Source of the DNA: Tritrichomonas foetus
Taxonomy: Eukaryota; Parabasalia; Tritrichomonadida; Tritrichomonadidae
Length of the DNA: 64,000 nucleotides
Direction of reading: 5' to 3'
Assembly (NCBI GenBank): GCA_001839685.1
Contig: MLAK01000743.1
Location: forward strand, 1-64,000
A program made the translations under genes and the position numbers. Shown one piece after another: positions 9,145 through 19,324 of the stretch. Position 1 is the stretch's first letter. Each line of letters opens with the position of its first letter. The notes beneath the pieces were generated by a model. It did no database searches, had not been told where the DNA came from, and worked only from the letters and a program-made list of their open reading frames with translations.

Positions 9145-10155
9145 ATGCTCATTCTCTTTTTTGTTCTATCTATGTGTTCTGCAGATGACCCAGGGCCACC
9201 ACAGCCATCAAAAATGGTTTTAAAAGAAGGCATTTCTGGAATGATTCCAAAAAAGTTAAAGCCCGGCGAGAATTTCACAGTCGAATCTGAAAAAGAACTA
9301 CTATGCATTTACTTTCTCAAATTAATAGATGTAAAATTATCTTTATATGTCGATGGTCAATTATATAAAGAAATTGAAGATACATCATCAATTGCTGGAA
9401 TTGATTTCGGCAACTCGAAAGGGAAAGTTGTTTTTACTGCTTTATCTAACTGCCAAGAAGGAAAAGTTATCTTCTCAGCGATTGTATTTCCACCTTTGTG
9501 CCAAAAACATCGATTTATTTCATCGATGCCATTTGTAAACTTCACTTTTTCACAAAACAATCAAAATGAAGATTTCAAAATTACATTGAATCAACAATTC
9601 TGCTTCTGGCCGGCTGCTCCAACCGATCATCTGGTGAAAATTACAACAAATTCAGAACCACAATTTGACAATATCAAAGTTGTTACAATCGAAGGTGTTG
9701 TTTTAATGCTTTCCGGAAAAGACTATAAAGAATTTCATTCAAGAAAAGGACAAGAATTTTTAATATGGGAAACGGACTCTACAACTTTGTCAAATTATTT
9801 TACAATTTCTGTATCTTCGTTTGAATTCAAAGAATACCCAATTATCAATCAAATGTTGAAAGGCTATCAAGCAACAGATGCTACAATGTTTTTTGTGCAA
9901 GAAAATAAAGATAAGTATCCAAATGATCAGAAGAAAACTGACGACCTTCGTCATAAAATTTTACCTGCTTTGCTTGCGATTACTGCATGCTTAGTTGGTG
10001 CAGCAATCTGCGCGGTTGTTTGGGCTGTCAGGGTATTCAAAAAAGAAGCCGATGATAGTTTTGATTTTTTTGCAACAGAATCATTCAAAAAATCAGAATT
10101 CATATACGCATCGACAGATGAAATCCCTCTGCCATATATGATAGAAAACCCATAA
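9145..10155 (+). CDS. Type I membrane (surface) protein, unknown ectodomain
   Basis: 336 residues. Residues 1-13 (MLILFFVLSMCSA) form a short signal peptide. About 255 residues of beta-rich ectodomain follow, with several Cys and a few N-x-S/T sites (N43, N122). One transmembrane helix lies at about 272-298, then a basic stop-transfer KK and a ~38-residue acidic, aromatic cytoplasmic tail. The tail contains YASTDEIPL and a terminal YMIENP, which could serve as sorting motifs. I do not recognise the ectodomain; lineage-specific surface proteins are common in trichomonads. The ATG is the only one giving a signal peptide. An AATAAA lies about 30 bases after the stop. Confidence 0.75.
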   Translation: MLILFFVLSMCSADDPGPPQPSKMVLKEGISGMIPKKLKPGENFTVESEKELLCIYFLKLIDVKLSLYVDGQLYKEIEDTSSIAGIDFGNSKGKVVFTALSNCQEGKVIFSAIVFPPLCQKHRFISSMPFVNFTFSQNNQNEDFKITLNQQFCFWPAAPTDHLVKITTNSEPQFDNIKVVTIEGVVLMLSGKDYKEFHSRKGQEFLIWETDSTTLSNYFTISVSSFEFKEYPIINQMLKGYQATDATMFFVQENKDKYPNDQKKTDDLRHKILPALLAITACLVGAAICAVVWAVRVFKKEADDSFDFFATESFKKSEFIYASTDEIPLPYMIENP

Positions 10156-10716
10156 CCATAGAATTTTGTTGTATTTATAAATAAAATGTTTTAATATTTT
10201 CGAATTTCAAATTTCGAATTTTTTTAGCTTGTCTTTTTTGATAGTTTATGAGAATTTATAGATGATTTCAGTTGTGACGAAAATAGATAAAACTATTGAG
10301 AGAACGTGAAAGGAAAGATCGTCGATATGCTTTAGGAAAAGAATTCTGAAGCAATCAACTTATAATAATGGTGAATGAATCTTCTTTAAGAACATAAATG
10401 GCACATTAAAGGATAAGTCACAAACAGCAACACAAAGTTTTCTAATCTCAACATGAATCAGATCAAAACTTTTTCATAATATATAAATGTTAAAATAATA
10501 AATTTGATAACTTTTATGATTCCTTTTCTTAACTGACAGTTTTTAGAATAAAAACTTTTTCTTTGCACAGTCCAATTTTATCATCTCTTTTTGACCACAC
10601 TTTTCTTACAAATCACCAAAAAATCCAATTTTTCATTTAAAATATACTTTTTCGAAAAAATAAATAACTTTTTCCAAACTATCATTGACTTTTTCAATAT
10701 TATTGTAATAAGTTTA
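10156..10716. other. Intergenic spacer before phosphatase gene
   Basis: 561 AT-rich bases with no ORF of coding character. The last ~130 bases are open in the phosphatase frame but start at a non-ATG codon and encode only a low-complexity F/K/N stretch, so I treat them as leader. A TCATTGACTTTTTCAA close to the ATG is the probable initiator. Confidence 0.55.
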
Positions 10717-11646
10717 ATGAGCGAATTTAATCTTGATAGCATTCTCAGTACCATTCGAGAAGGCAATCCTCTACCAGAAAAAATTCTTGTCGAGCTCCTT
10801 CTGAAGCTAATGGAAGTTTTATATACCGAATCGAACGTTCTCGAACTTCAATCACCGATTACAATTTGTGGCGATATTCATGGCCAGCTTTACGATCTTT
10901 TTGAACTTTTTAAAGTTTCTTGTCCGAATGAAGAGGTTGGAGATACGAAGTTTCTTTTTATGGGCGATTATGTTGATCGTGGCCGATTTTCAATCGAAAC
11001 TTTTGCTTATCTTGCTGCCCTCAAACTCCGCTATCCAGGTCAATTCTATCTACTCCGAGGAAATCACGAATGCCGACAGATTAATCAGATGTACGGATTT
11101 TATAATGAGACGCAGTTCAACTACGGACACGCGGGAATATGGACGCTTTGCAACGAAGTCTTTGACCTGCTTCCTATGGCCGCGCTGATTGACGGTGATG
11201 TATTTTCGATACATGGAGGACTTTCTCCAAAAATCACCTTAATTGAGAGTATCTCCTTACTCAACAGACAGCAGGAATTACCGCAGAGTGGTCCACTCTG
11301 TGACATTTGCTGGAGCGATCCTGAAGATATTGAATGCTGGAGAGAGAACCAGCGTGGTGCCGGGTACCTATTTGGGGCACCTCAGACACATGCATTCTGT
11401 CAGAATAATGGTTTAAGACTCGTCACAAGAAGCCATCAGATTGCAATGGAGGGTTATCAGAAGTTTTTCGATGGCCAACTGATTACTGTTTGGTCGGCTC
11501 CAAATTATATGTACAGATCTGGCAATAAAGCAACTGTATTGAAATATAAAGGAAGAGATGACTATGAGCTCGTGCCATTCGAACCTTGCCCTGATGATAA
11601 ACGGAAGATCCCTGAAGATCTCCCAACGTCGGGCTATTTCCTCTGA
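10717..11646 (+). CDS. PP2A/PP4/PP6-type Ser/Thr phosphatase catalytic subunit
   Basis: 309 residues from the ATG at 10717, exactly the family size. The metallophosphatase signatures are intact: GDIHGQ, GDYVDRG, LLRGNHE, the HGG of SIHGGLSP, the RSHQ histidine and SAPNY. The C-terminus TSGYFL resembles the PP2A-group tail (DYFL/PYFL), whose terminal Leu is carboxyl-methylated; PP1 and PP2B lack it. The WSDPEDIECW-RGAGYLFG segment resembles PP6 more than PP2A, but I cannot settle the subgroup by eye. It would act as a cytoplasmic or nuclear catalytic subunit binding scaffold and regulatory subunits. A longer frame begins upstream without an ATG that adds conserved sequence, so I chose MSEFNLD. 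The stop overlaps a TGAATAAA, a probable polyadenylation signal. Confidence 0.92.
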   Translation: MSEFNLDSILSTIREGNPLPEKILVELLLKLMEVLYTESNVLELQSPITICGDIHGQLYDLFELFKVSCPNEEVGDTKFLFMGDYVDRGRFSIETFAYLAALKLRYPGQFYLLRGNHECRQINQMYGFYNETQFNYGHAGIWTLCNEVFDLLPMAALIDGDVFSIHGGLSPKITLIESISLLNRQQELPQSGPLCDICWSDPEDIECWRENQRGAGYLFGAPQTHAFCQNNGLRLVTRSHQIAMEGYQKFFDGQLITVWSAPNYMYRSGNKATVLKYKGRDDYELVPFEPCPDDKRKIPEDLPTSGYFL

Positions 11647-11675
11647 ATAAAACCATTCATTGTCATAACTCTTTT

Positions 11676-12559
11676 ATTCATTTGTTTGAGTTTCATTCTT
11701 TTGTTTGAGTTTNNNNNNNNNNNNNNNNNNNNNNNNNNNNNNNNNNNNNNNNNNNNNNNNNNNNNNNNNNNNNNNNNNNNNNNNNNNNNNNNNNNNNNNN
11801 NNNNNNNNNNNNNNNNNNNNNNNNNNNNNNNNNNNNNNNNNNNNNNNNNNNNNNNNNNNNNNNNNNNNNNNNNNNNNNNNNNNNNNNNNNNNNNNNNNNN
11901 NNNNNNNNNNNNNNNNNNNNNNNNNNNNNNNNNNNNNNNNNNNNNNNNNNNNNNNNNNNNNNNNNNNNNNNNNNNNNNNNNNNNNNNNNNNNNNNNNNNN
12001 NNNNNNNNNNNNNNNNNNNNNNNNNNNNNNNNNNNNNNNNNNNNNNNNNNNNNNNNNNNNNNNNNNNNNNNNNNNNNNNNNNNNNNNNNNNNNNNNNNNN
12101 NNNNNNNNNNNNNNNNNNNNNNNNNNNNNNNNNNNNNNNNNNNNNNNNNNNNNNNNNNNNNNNNNNNNNNNNNNNNNNNNNNNNNNNNNNNNNNNNNNNN
12201 NNNNNNNNNNNNNNNNNNNNNNNNNNNNNNNNNNNNNNNNNNNNNNNNNNNNNNNNNNNNNNNNNNNNNNNNNNNNNNNNNNNNNNNNNNNNNNNNNNNN
12301 NNNNNNNNNNNNNNNNNNNNNNNNNNNNNNNNNNNNNNNNNNNNNNNNNNNNNNNNNNNNNNNNNNNNNNNTTTGTTTGAGTTTCATTCTTTTGTTTGAG
12401 TTTCATTCTTCTGTTTGAGTTTCATTCTTTTGTTTGAGTTTCATTCTTTTGTTTGAGTTTCATTCTTTTGTTTGAGTTTAATTCTTCTGTTTGAGTTTTA
12501 TTCTTTTGTTTGAGTTTCATTCTTCTGCTTGAGTTTCATTCTTTTATTTGAGTTTTATT
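11676..12559. repeat. 19-bp minisatellite interrupted by an assembly gap
   Basis: The unit is CATTCTTTTGTTTGAGTTT with minor variants (CTTCTG, TTTATT). Roughly two units are readable on the left of the gap and about ten on the right. The gap almost certainly hides further copies, so the array is probably several hundred bases and its true length is unknown. Confidence 0.92.
11713..12371. other. Assembly gap (659 N)
   Basis: A run of N within the 19-bp minisatellite. The assembler or scaffolder could not close the tandem array. Confidence 0.99.
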
Positions 12560-12641
12560 AATCTTGAATAATTAAATATTGAAAATGAAAGAATTAAATG
12601 ACTTTTATTTATATAAAAAAAGGGAAAAAAATTCTCTGAAT

Positions 12642-13535
12642 TTATTCAGGAGGGCCAAGTTGCTGAACAATCCAGGGATGTGATCTTACATCAGCCAACG
12701 CAATTCTCTTGGCAGGATCATGTTGAAGGAATCTTTGAATGAGATCTCTTGCAAGTGGTGGAACAAAAGATGGGAACCTGAGATCGACATCACGAATTCT
12801 CCTGCATGTGTCTCTCTGACGGGCTTCTTCAAATGGTGGCGCGCCAACAAGGAACTCATAAAGTAAAACACCAAGACTCCAAATATCAACAGAAGCATCG
12901 TGCTCTTTCCCTTCGATCATTTCGGGCGGCAAGTAGTCAAGTGTGCCGCAGAGCGTTGTTCGACGAGATGATGGGGCATGAACTGACCATCCAAAATCAG
13001 CAATCTTTAACTCACCATTGAGACCAACCAAAATGTTTTCTGGTTTGATGTCACGATGGATGACATGCTTCGAATGACAATAGTTAATGGCATCGGACAT
13101 TTGTGCGATATAACGAGCTGATGTTTCTTCGTCGAAACGTTCACAATCGCGTAAAATCTTGAAAAGTTCGCCACGTGCAGCATATTCGATAATTAAGTAG
13201 ATGCGTGTTTGATCCCAGAAATATCCAAACATGCGGATGATGTTTGGATGACGTAAGTGAGACTGGATTTCGATTTCACGGCGAAGTTGGTGTTCAATTG
13301 AGGCCTTTTGGAGTTGTGCTTTGTTTAAGACTTTAAGTCCAACAATAAAGTGTGAGCGCTTTTCACGAGCTAAGTAGACACGGCCAAACTTGCCTGTTCC
13401 AAGTGGACGGCCAATTTCAAAATCATCAAGAGTCCATTTCCTTACTTGTGGACGTGACGATGGTGGCAACTTGCGTGATTTTCCTGAACCGGCTGTACGA
13501 ACAGATGGTGGGACATTCTCTTTGGATGAGCTCAT
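12642..13535 (-). CDS. Aurora-type mitotic Ser/Thr kinase
   Basis: 297 residues with a ~30-residue basic N-terminus and a full kinase domain at about 35-290. Visible motifs: [17 protein letters not shown] (catalytic Lys), [37 protein letters not shown] and [15 protein letters not shown]. The DFGWS, the RRTTLCGT activation loop with its phospho-Thr and the YLPPEM segment are characteristic of Aurora kinases, which drive spindle assembly and cytokinesis and are activated by partners such as INCENP or TPX2. The N-terminal extension is short, as in many protist Auroras. An initiator-like TCATTCTTT lies just before the ATG. The gene is convergent with the phosphatase gene across the minisatellite. 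Confidence 0.95.
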   Translation of the reverse strand: MSSSKENVPPSVRTAGSGKSRKLPPSSRPQVRKWTLDDFEIGRPLGTGKFGRVYLAREKRSHFIVGLKVLNKAQLQKASIEHQLRREIEIQSHLRHPNIIRMFGYFWDQTRIYLIIEYAARGELFKILRDCERFDEETSARYIAQMSDAINYCHSKHVIHRDIKPENILVGLNGELKIADFGWSVHAPSSRRTTLCGTLDYLPPEMIEGKEHDASVDIWSLGVLLYEFLVGAPPFEEARQRDTCRRIRDVDLRFPSFVPPLARDLIQRFLQHDPAKRIALADVRSHPWIVQQLGPPE

Positions 13536-13675
13536 TGCAAAGAATGATGTGTTAAACGTCTTTTGATTGAGAAATAAATTCTAAACGTATGATAGATTTG
13601 TGATAAAGCACTATTCAATTTTTTGTGAATAAAAAATGCGAACATTTTGTTTCAATTTCAGAAATTCTGATGCAT

Positions 13676-13900
13676 TTAATATTTTATTTTGGACATTTTT
13701 AATTCCAATAATTCAATAATCGAAGGATCTTCTTGAGTTACTGCACTAAAATCAATGGCCTGATGATGAATGAGAAAATAATAAAATAATTTGAATAATT
13801 GATCAGAATGATGGGGAAGTTTTCTGTGAACAATATCGAATTTTTGAGCGAATTTATTAAGAGAGTCTAATCTAGCCGAGGTTTGATCTTCTTCTTTCAT
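13676..13900 (-). CDS. Small ORF or gene fragment
   Basis: 74 residues from the first in-frame ATG. The open frame extends ~22 codons further upstream without an ATG but with similar helical composition (SQYLEKKFDAMKEEDQ). That suggests a fragment of a longer helical protein whose start is lost. No family recognised. Confidence 0.25.
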   Translation of the reverse strand: MKEEDQTSARLDSLNKFAQKFDIVHRKLPHHSDQLFKLFYYFLIHHQAIDFSAVTQEDPSIIELLELKMSKIKY

Positions 13901-14089
13901 AGCATCAAATTTCTTTTCTAAATATTGTGAATGAAATGATGAATCAATTTTCGAATTCAAATCCAAAGAGTCTCTTTATATAATTAATGGATTCCTCAAT
14001 ATTATTTTACGAATAATTTTTGCAATTTCTGCATTGAAATAATATGGTCTATCCAAATCAAAATTCGAGCCAAATGTTTTCGTGAGAGT

Positions 14090-14620
14090 ATGAGTGTTTT
14101 AAGTATTTTGATTCACACTTTTGGTCTTGTTGGCCTGATAAATTTCTTGATATTTTTGACTGATTAGGTTATATATTCGAATAATTATGTCCTCTGTGAG
14201 TTTAAAGTAGTCTTTCAACTTTTCATATCAATCAGGATTCCTCATTATGATTTCAGGAATGAAAAACATGCAATTCATACAATTTACTTTGCACTATTCA
14301 ACAAGCGAATGATCAAAAAGCTCATTAAGAAATAGATAGAAGCAAATAAAGATACAGAATTATGTTTATTTATTGATGATTCTTTTCTTTTAGGAAATAT
14401 TTTAGTTCAAAGAATTCTAATATATAGCCAAATAGGTCATAATTGGCTCTTTCACTTTGATAGTTGGTGGGTAAAAACATATATCACAATAAATTCCTTC
14501 ATAAACTGCATAGTCATTCCAAATAGAAATCTTGTCAAGTTAACTAAAAACAATCTCACCTGTCTTGCTGACAATATCGTAATCTTCATTATGAAGAATG
14601 AATATCATCAATTTTTGTGA
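14090..14620 (+). pseudogene. Decayed gene, unidentified
   Basis: From the ATG at 14090 one frame reads ~176 codons of protein-like sequence ending in TGA at 14618, with two in-frame TAG stops at 14165 and 14333. The composition (for example PHYDFRNEKHAIHTIYFALF and ELCLFIDDSFLLGNILVQR) is unlike translated spacer: mixed residues, few homopolymers, 95 open codons after the second stop. No homologue recognised. Confidence 0.45.
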
Positions 14621-14943
14621 TTTGTTCAGTACATTAATATCTTTTTTCAAAAACTTGATTGTTTCCATTTCAATGAAATGATTCTGACATCAACCAAATT
14701 TTCAATATTGTATGTATTTTATCTATGCAAAAAGTGCATCTGATTGGTTTTTCGACTGTTACACTCTGTTTATCATTCTTATAAACAATGGTATTTTATT
14801 TCACATAGAAATGATGTTTTATGAAATGGAATGAATGAGGAGAATAAAAAGAAAAATAAAATGAATAATGCAAATAGTGAATGTATTTTTATTATAATAA
14901 ATGATGATGTATCGATTCCAAAAAGCATTAATTTTTTTTATTT

Positions 14944-15891
14944 TTATTTACAATCGTGTTTTGATTCATGCTCAGCGCAGAGGTGTTTTCCGCATAACGG
15001 ACAAATTATGCATGACGGGTTTGCCTTGCATTCTTGACATAATTCCACTTCAACAATTGGCTGTTGAGGTGCCACTGTGTTTTGGAGGCCATCATTTGGT
15101 GTGATTACTTCTGGATTTTTGGTATTGTTTAAAACTTGTGCAAATGCATTTCTCGAGAATGACAAATCTTGTCTCGTCGCAAGTATTTCTTGTAGAGTTT
15201 TTCCTGAAGAAGAAAGTTGAAAAGTTTTAGGATCAAATTTTTCTGACAAAAGTGGTAAAAACTTATCAGATTTTTTCAATTCATTCAAAGTTTTCACCAT
15301 CCAAATGAATAATTCGGGCATTACAAAGAGTGCATTCATAATTGGTCTAGCAAGAGCGTTATTTTTAGGAGTAAAAAGTGGATCTGCACCTTCACGAAGT
15401 AAATAAAGTGTCATTTCTGAATTAGAGTTTAAAACAGCCTCCAAAAGTGGTGTGTGAAGATCTCTATCTGTTGTATCAATTGTGTAGTTTTTTGATTTGA
15501 GGTAATCAACAAGAATTTTGAGACACCTGAAATTATTGACCCTAACGGCTAAATTTAAAAGGGGAAGTTTACAATTTGTTGAAAACGGTTTTGGTAAAAA
15601 TACATCCTCAATTGGAAGGCCAAATCCGGAATTGTCAGGGCCGCCTTCATTCGGCGAATTGCAGCTTAAATTAATCAGAGCTTGTAAAGCGTTCGGTCGA
15701 TTGATAATAATGGCGTATTGGGCTGGCGATGGATCGTCAAAGAATTGTTCGATATTTCCTGGATTTTGATTGGGTGATGGAAAATGGCCCGGAATTGAAA
15801 TGAATTGTGTTATCAACATTTTGTTCTGTGGTAAATATCTGATTAATTGTGGTGAGTCGGCTTCAATGCATTGTTTCAGTCCAGAAGTCAT
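14944..15891 (-). CDS. Ankyrin-repeat-like protein with C-terminal Cys/His motif
   Basis: 315 residues. Residues ~95-200 contain ankyrin-like units (LPLLNLAVRVNNFRCLKILVDYL; HTPLLEAVLNSNSEMTLYLLREGADPL). The last ~32 residues form a zinc-binding-like cluster: CxxC...CxxC...CxxC...C...H...H.C (CQECKANPSCIICPLCGKHLC then EHESKHDC), similar in spacing to B-box or related cross-brace fingers. The combination suggests a protein-interaction adaptor, possibly in ubiquitin pathways, but that is inference. No signal peptide or membrane helix. The start is the first ATG. Confidence 0.75.
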   Translation of the reverse strand: MTSGLKQCIEADSPQLIRYLPQNKMLITQFISIPGHFPSPNQNPGNIEQFFDDPSPAQYAIIINRPNALQALINLSCNSPNEGGPDNSGFGLPIEDVFLPKPFSTNCKLPLLNLAVRVNNFRCLKILVDYLKSKNYTIDTTDRDLHTPLLEAVLNSNSEMTLYLLREGADPLFTPKNNALARPIMNALFVMPELFIWMVKTLNELKKSDKFLPLLSEKFDPKTFQLSSSGKTLQEILATRQDLSFSRNAFAQVLNNTKNPEVITPNDGLQNTVAPQQPIVEVELCQECKANPSCIICPLCGKHLCAEHESKHDCK

Positions 15892-16233
15892 TAATTCAGA
15901 AAATTAATAAACGATAGGCAAACTTTTTGAAAACTGTTAATTTATGAAACATTTTTGAATCTGAAAAACCATATAAATTCAGAAAAAGTTGATAAACAGA
16001 AATTTCCCGATTCTTTGATTTCCTCGATATTACAATAAGAATTGAAGAACATGAACTGATAATACAAAAATATTTTCATGCATGAGTCAGTTTAGAAAAA
16101 ATAGAGGAAATTTTTGGACGAATATTTATTAACCGCAATAAGATTTAAATATATTAAAACAAACTTTGAGTGAATTCATTTGTGGAGTTTCACTCGTGAA
16201 TAAACTAGTTTTTCAAATGAAAGCGAGCATGAG
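15892..16233. other. Spacer, nothing seen
   Basis: 342 AT-rich bases between the ankyrin gene's start and the 3' end of the small 16234-16509 gene. It must carry the ankyrin gene's promoter, but no distinctive motif or ORF stands out. Confidence 0.5.
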
Positions 16234-16509
16234 TTAGGCCAATTTGCTTTGACAGAAATCACAATTAAATTGGGATTTAAACATCGAGATTAATTCTGTA
16301 TCGTCGTAATATGGGGTAATAACGTCGAGATTCCAAGAAACCGAAGCTTCCGTTTTGACTTGTCCGGCCGGAGTTGTTTCAGAAACTGATGTTGATCCTG
16401 CGCGAGAAATTTGATTTTTGGATTCATTAGCTGTACCGTGATCATATTTTGGGAGGAATTGCATCTGCGTTATATTTTTCGTTGGACTATTTAAAAAAGG
16501 ATTGGTCAT
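16234..16509 (-). CDS. Small hypothetical protein
   Basis: 91 residues, rich in N, S, T and Q, with no predicted helix bundle, signal peptide or membrane segment. Short motifs are NPFLNSP near the N-terminus (similar to NPF endocytic-adaptor motifs, possibly chance) and a C-terminal CDFCQS pair of cysteines. Codon use is less AT-biased than spacer, supporting a real gene. It is divergent from the MIF4G gene with a ~200 bp spacer between the two starts. Function unknown. Confidence 0.55.
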   Translation of the reverse strand: MTNPFLNSPTKNITQMQFLPKYDHGTANESKNQISRAGSTSVSETTPAGQVKTEASVSWNLDVITPYYDDTELISMFKSQFNCDFCQSKLA

Positions 16510-16706
16510 TGCAGATATCTGTATCGTTTGAACGATAGGTGTTTATAATCTAAGAAAAAGTTATTTATGACATCATCCCATTTTTTTTGAAAGAAAACTG
16601 TTGATTTTCAAAATTTCTTTCAAAAATTTTCGATCATCATCGAATGGTGAAATAACGTTTATTTTTAAAAAATATCTAAACCATTGAAATTTCGAAATCA
16701 TTGTGT

Positions 16707-18530
16707 ATGGCAACGATCTCCTCGATAGAAGTTCATCAGGAGGTCACACCACCCAAGAAAAGCACAAATGGGATTCTAACATTATGTTTGACCCGATTAA
16801 TGCCAATGTATCAAACAACTAGTCCGCCATTACAGCTTCGATCAAATTCCTATACTATTGAAGAAGCGATGAGCTTCCGCCATAACTTCCAAATCAATGA
16901 CGATCAAATCAAAATCATGCAAAGCGACTTTGATGCCTATTTTCGATCTTTGGAATTTTGGGAAATATCAGAAAAAAAGAATTCTTCAAATTTTGAATTT
17001 TCAACGTCAAAACCGCCTTCATCCAATATGTCGTCAATAAATACACCTACGATTCTCGCGAAATCAACAGACACAGTTAAAACCCAAATCATCACACTTT
17101 TAAATAAATTAACACTTGAAAAATTTGAAGACATATTTAATTCAATGGCAGAATGTATCCAAATTTCATCAGACTTTGACATTAAATATTCCAAAATAAT
17201 ATGCTCAATTGCTTCACAACAAAGAATATTTGCTCCAATATATTCAATGTTTACTGCAAGAATTTGTGAGATACTGGAAGATCCAACAAACATGATTCAT
17301 AAAATAAAAGAACTTTGCTTCATAGATACACAAGAAATTACTGAAGGAACTGCTTCTTTTATAGGCTGTCTTGTTCAAAATTCTATTTTTAGTACAACAA
17401 TTGTTTTCGACTTTCTGAAAAAGTTATATAACGAAAGAACTGAAAAATCATTCGAAATTTTGTATTTCACTGCAATACCTTCAGGGGGAAAAATAGAATT
17501 CGAAATTCCTGAATCAAAAAAATTCTTTGATGATGTTTTCAAAACTGCAGCATCAATGAAATCACGAATCAAATATCTAATGATGGATCTTGAAGAAGCC
17601 CGTAATCATAATTGGGATGTTAAAAATTTATTGCCAGCAACAGTGACACGCGAAACTGCCGATCAAATCTACAGACAATCAATGCCAAATGAAGGTGAAA
17701 GAATATTAAGAGAATTTATTGAAGAAAATGAATTGCCGTCAAAATATTCACAAAAAATGCCATCAAGAGCAATCAAAAGTGTGTTTATGGCACTTCTACA
17801 GTCAACTAGGAAGGTTTATGATAATGGTAAAAATATTACTCTCCAAATGAAACAGAATGGAATACTATCAGAAAAAATAGCAATAAATCTCTTTCGAGAA
17901 GTCATAGCTACTGCTACAACATCAGAAGTTCTTCATGATTATCCAAATATTAAAAGAAGAATTGGTGCCCTTTTCTGTCAACTGATTGCATATAATATTA
18001 TGCAAATGTCACATTTTGGTTCGGCTTTTTCTTTTGATATCGACATATTTGGTGGTTTTTTGGGTGAAGCAAGAGATTTGAATATGGTTGATAAAATAAA
18101 GAGATCACCATGGATGAGCCAAATGCGATTCAGGCCAAAAACATTCAGCCATATGCAATTAACAGACGTTATAGATACTGAGGGGATGACAGAATGCTGG
18201 ACTCTTTACGAGCTGACAGCATCGGTGATTGATCTGATGAATTCTGATGAAGATCCTGCAGAGTTGAAGAACATGATTGAAACAGAGTTTCCAAGCGATG
18301 TTGTCAATTCTGTTGACTTTGCTGAATTCATCGCAGAAGTTATTGTTATCTTTAAACCAAAACGATATATTCACGTTTTGTCAACTTATGCGAAAAAGCA
18401 TTGTGATGCAGCTCTGATCCACATTGGTAAACTTGGCAAGTACTACCAATGGAATTACGAGTTGACTCGTTCTCAAATTGAAGGGTTTGCAAGTTTGTTT
18501 GACTATGATGTTTCGATTCTTGATTTTTAG
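16707..18530 (+). CDS. MIF4G-domain (eIF4G-like) translation scaffold
   Basis: 607 residues from the ATG at 16707 (the frame is open two codons further, from a TTG). A MIF4G domain is visible at about 115-310: TVKTQIITLLNKLTLEKFEDIF at its start, HEAT-like helices, and RIKYLMMDLEEARNHNWD at its end, the eIF4G hallmark. More helices follow (350-600), with MA3-like character around PNEGERILREFIEENELP. Upstream, residues 49-58 read YTIEEAMSFR, close to the eIF4E-binding form YxxxxL-phi seen in 4E-T and Caf20 (YT-EEL), but with Ala for the Leu. The protein would bridge cap-binding protein and eIF4A/ribosome. It lacks RGG or PAM2-like parts of long eIF4Gs. A TCATTGTGT initiator-like site lies immediately before the ATG. 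Confidence 0.82.
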   Translation: MATISSIEVHQEVTPPKKSTNGILTLCLTRLMPMYQTTSPPLQLRSNSYTIEEAMSFRHNFQINDDQIKIMQSDFDAYFRSLEFWEISEKKNSSNFEFSTSKPPSSNMSSINTPTILAKSTDTVKTQIITLLNKLTLEKFEDIFNSMAECIQISSDFDIKYSKIICSIASQQRIFAPIYSMFTARICEILEDPTNMIHKIKELCFIDTQEITEGTASFIGCLVQNSIFSTTIVFDFLKKLYNERTEKSFEILYFTAIPSGGKIEFEIPESKKFFDDVFKTAASMKSRIKYLMMDLEEARNHNWDVKNLLPATVTRETADQIYRQSMPNEGERILREFIEENELPSKYSQKMPSRAIKSVFMALLQSTRKVYDNGKNITLQMKQNGILSEKIAINLFREVIATATTSEVLHDYPNIKRRIGALFCQLIAYNIMQMSHFGSAFSFDIDIFGGFLGEARDLNMVDKIKRSPWMSQMRFRPKTFSHMQLTDVIDTEGMTECWTLYELTASVIDLMNSDEDPAELKNMIETEFPSDVVNSVDFAEFIAEVIVIFKPKRYIHVLSTYAKKHCDAALIHIGKLGKYYQWNYELTRSQIEGFASLFDYDVSILDF

Positions 18531-18907
18531 TGTATTTTTTATAGTAATTTCCTCATTTTTGTATTTTTAATGTTATTTAATGCGAATAACTTTTGTTTAT
18601 ATAAATCACAATTGTTTTAACTTTTTCTTTGCTTTTTTTTCTCTCTAAAAATATTTATTCATTTGTCATGAGTTGTGTCCAAAAAATGAAATAAAATATA
18701 TATCCCCTAATGACTTCAAAATGGTCAGAAAATGAATTTGATTCTCAAAATGATATGATATGATTCTGTAACATGGGCCATGTTGAGATTTTATTAACAA
18801 CAGTATTGATGATATCGTCTCAAAAAAATCATTGAATGTGCCGAAAACGAAGATTTTTTCCTCAATTAATTTCTGAATTCTAACAAAATTCCATCACAAT
18901 TAATTGA

Positions 18908-18916
18908 GAAAATTTG
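18908..18916. repeat. Target-site duplication, element copy 1, left
   Basis: GAAAATTTG, identical to 20013-20021 immediately after the element. A 9-bp duplication of host DNA created on insertion. Confidence 0.85.
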
Positions 18917-19324
18917 AGATGTATACAAACTAAATAGTCTTAACGTACGAAATCACTAAAATGATCCNTATCATCAGTATTACTTAATACCATCAGTCAA
19001 AAATCAAAACCCAAATAGCTAAAAGAATGACGAAAATTTCCTTTATCGCAAACTTCGCAAATGGCCGAATTCAAAAATATTTCGAAAATGATTCTGAAGA
19101 AGCTATTGTTTCAGTTTTCGGGTGAACAGCTTTCAGTCAATTGTTAAATCTATTTTTTATAGTTATGAGCCATATTTATTCATAGTTTTGAAATTTTGCA
19201 ACAATTAAACCGAAAAAAGAGCGATTTTGGAGAAAGCCTAAAAAAAAATTGTGAGAAGCTTTTTTTCCAAGAATCACAAAGATTATAATACTGCTTCCCA
19301 TAATTCTATTTACACTTCTTCTAT

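Larger units (their letters stand above)
11647..12641. other. Convergent spacer filled by a minisatellite and gap
   Basis: Lies between the 3' ends of the phosphatase and Aurora kinase genes. Most of it is the 19-bp minisatellite and an assembly gap (listed separately). About 80 ordinary AT-rich bases remain before the Aurora stop. No gene is seen; open frames across the Ns are artefacts. Confidence 0.85.
13536..14943. other. Long spacer with a weak ORF and a gene relic
   Basis: Contains the Aurora promoter at its left end, a marginal minus ORF (13676-13900) and a decayed plus-strand gene (14090-14620). The remaining ~320 bases before the ankyrin gene's 3' end are AT-rich with no signal I can name. 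Confidence 0.5.

Noticed and set aside
10591..10716. 42-residue N-terminal extension of the PP2A-type phosphatase
   Set aside because: It does not begin at an ATG, is low-complexity F/K/N, and the protein from 10717 already has the exact family length and N-terminus.
11674..12418. Open frames of 237 codons on both strands across the gap
   Set aside because: They consist almost wholly of N, with a few codons from the minisatellite at the ends.
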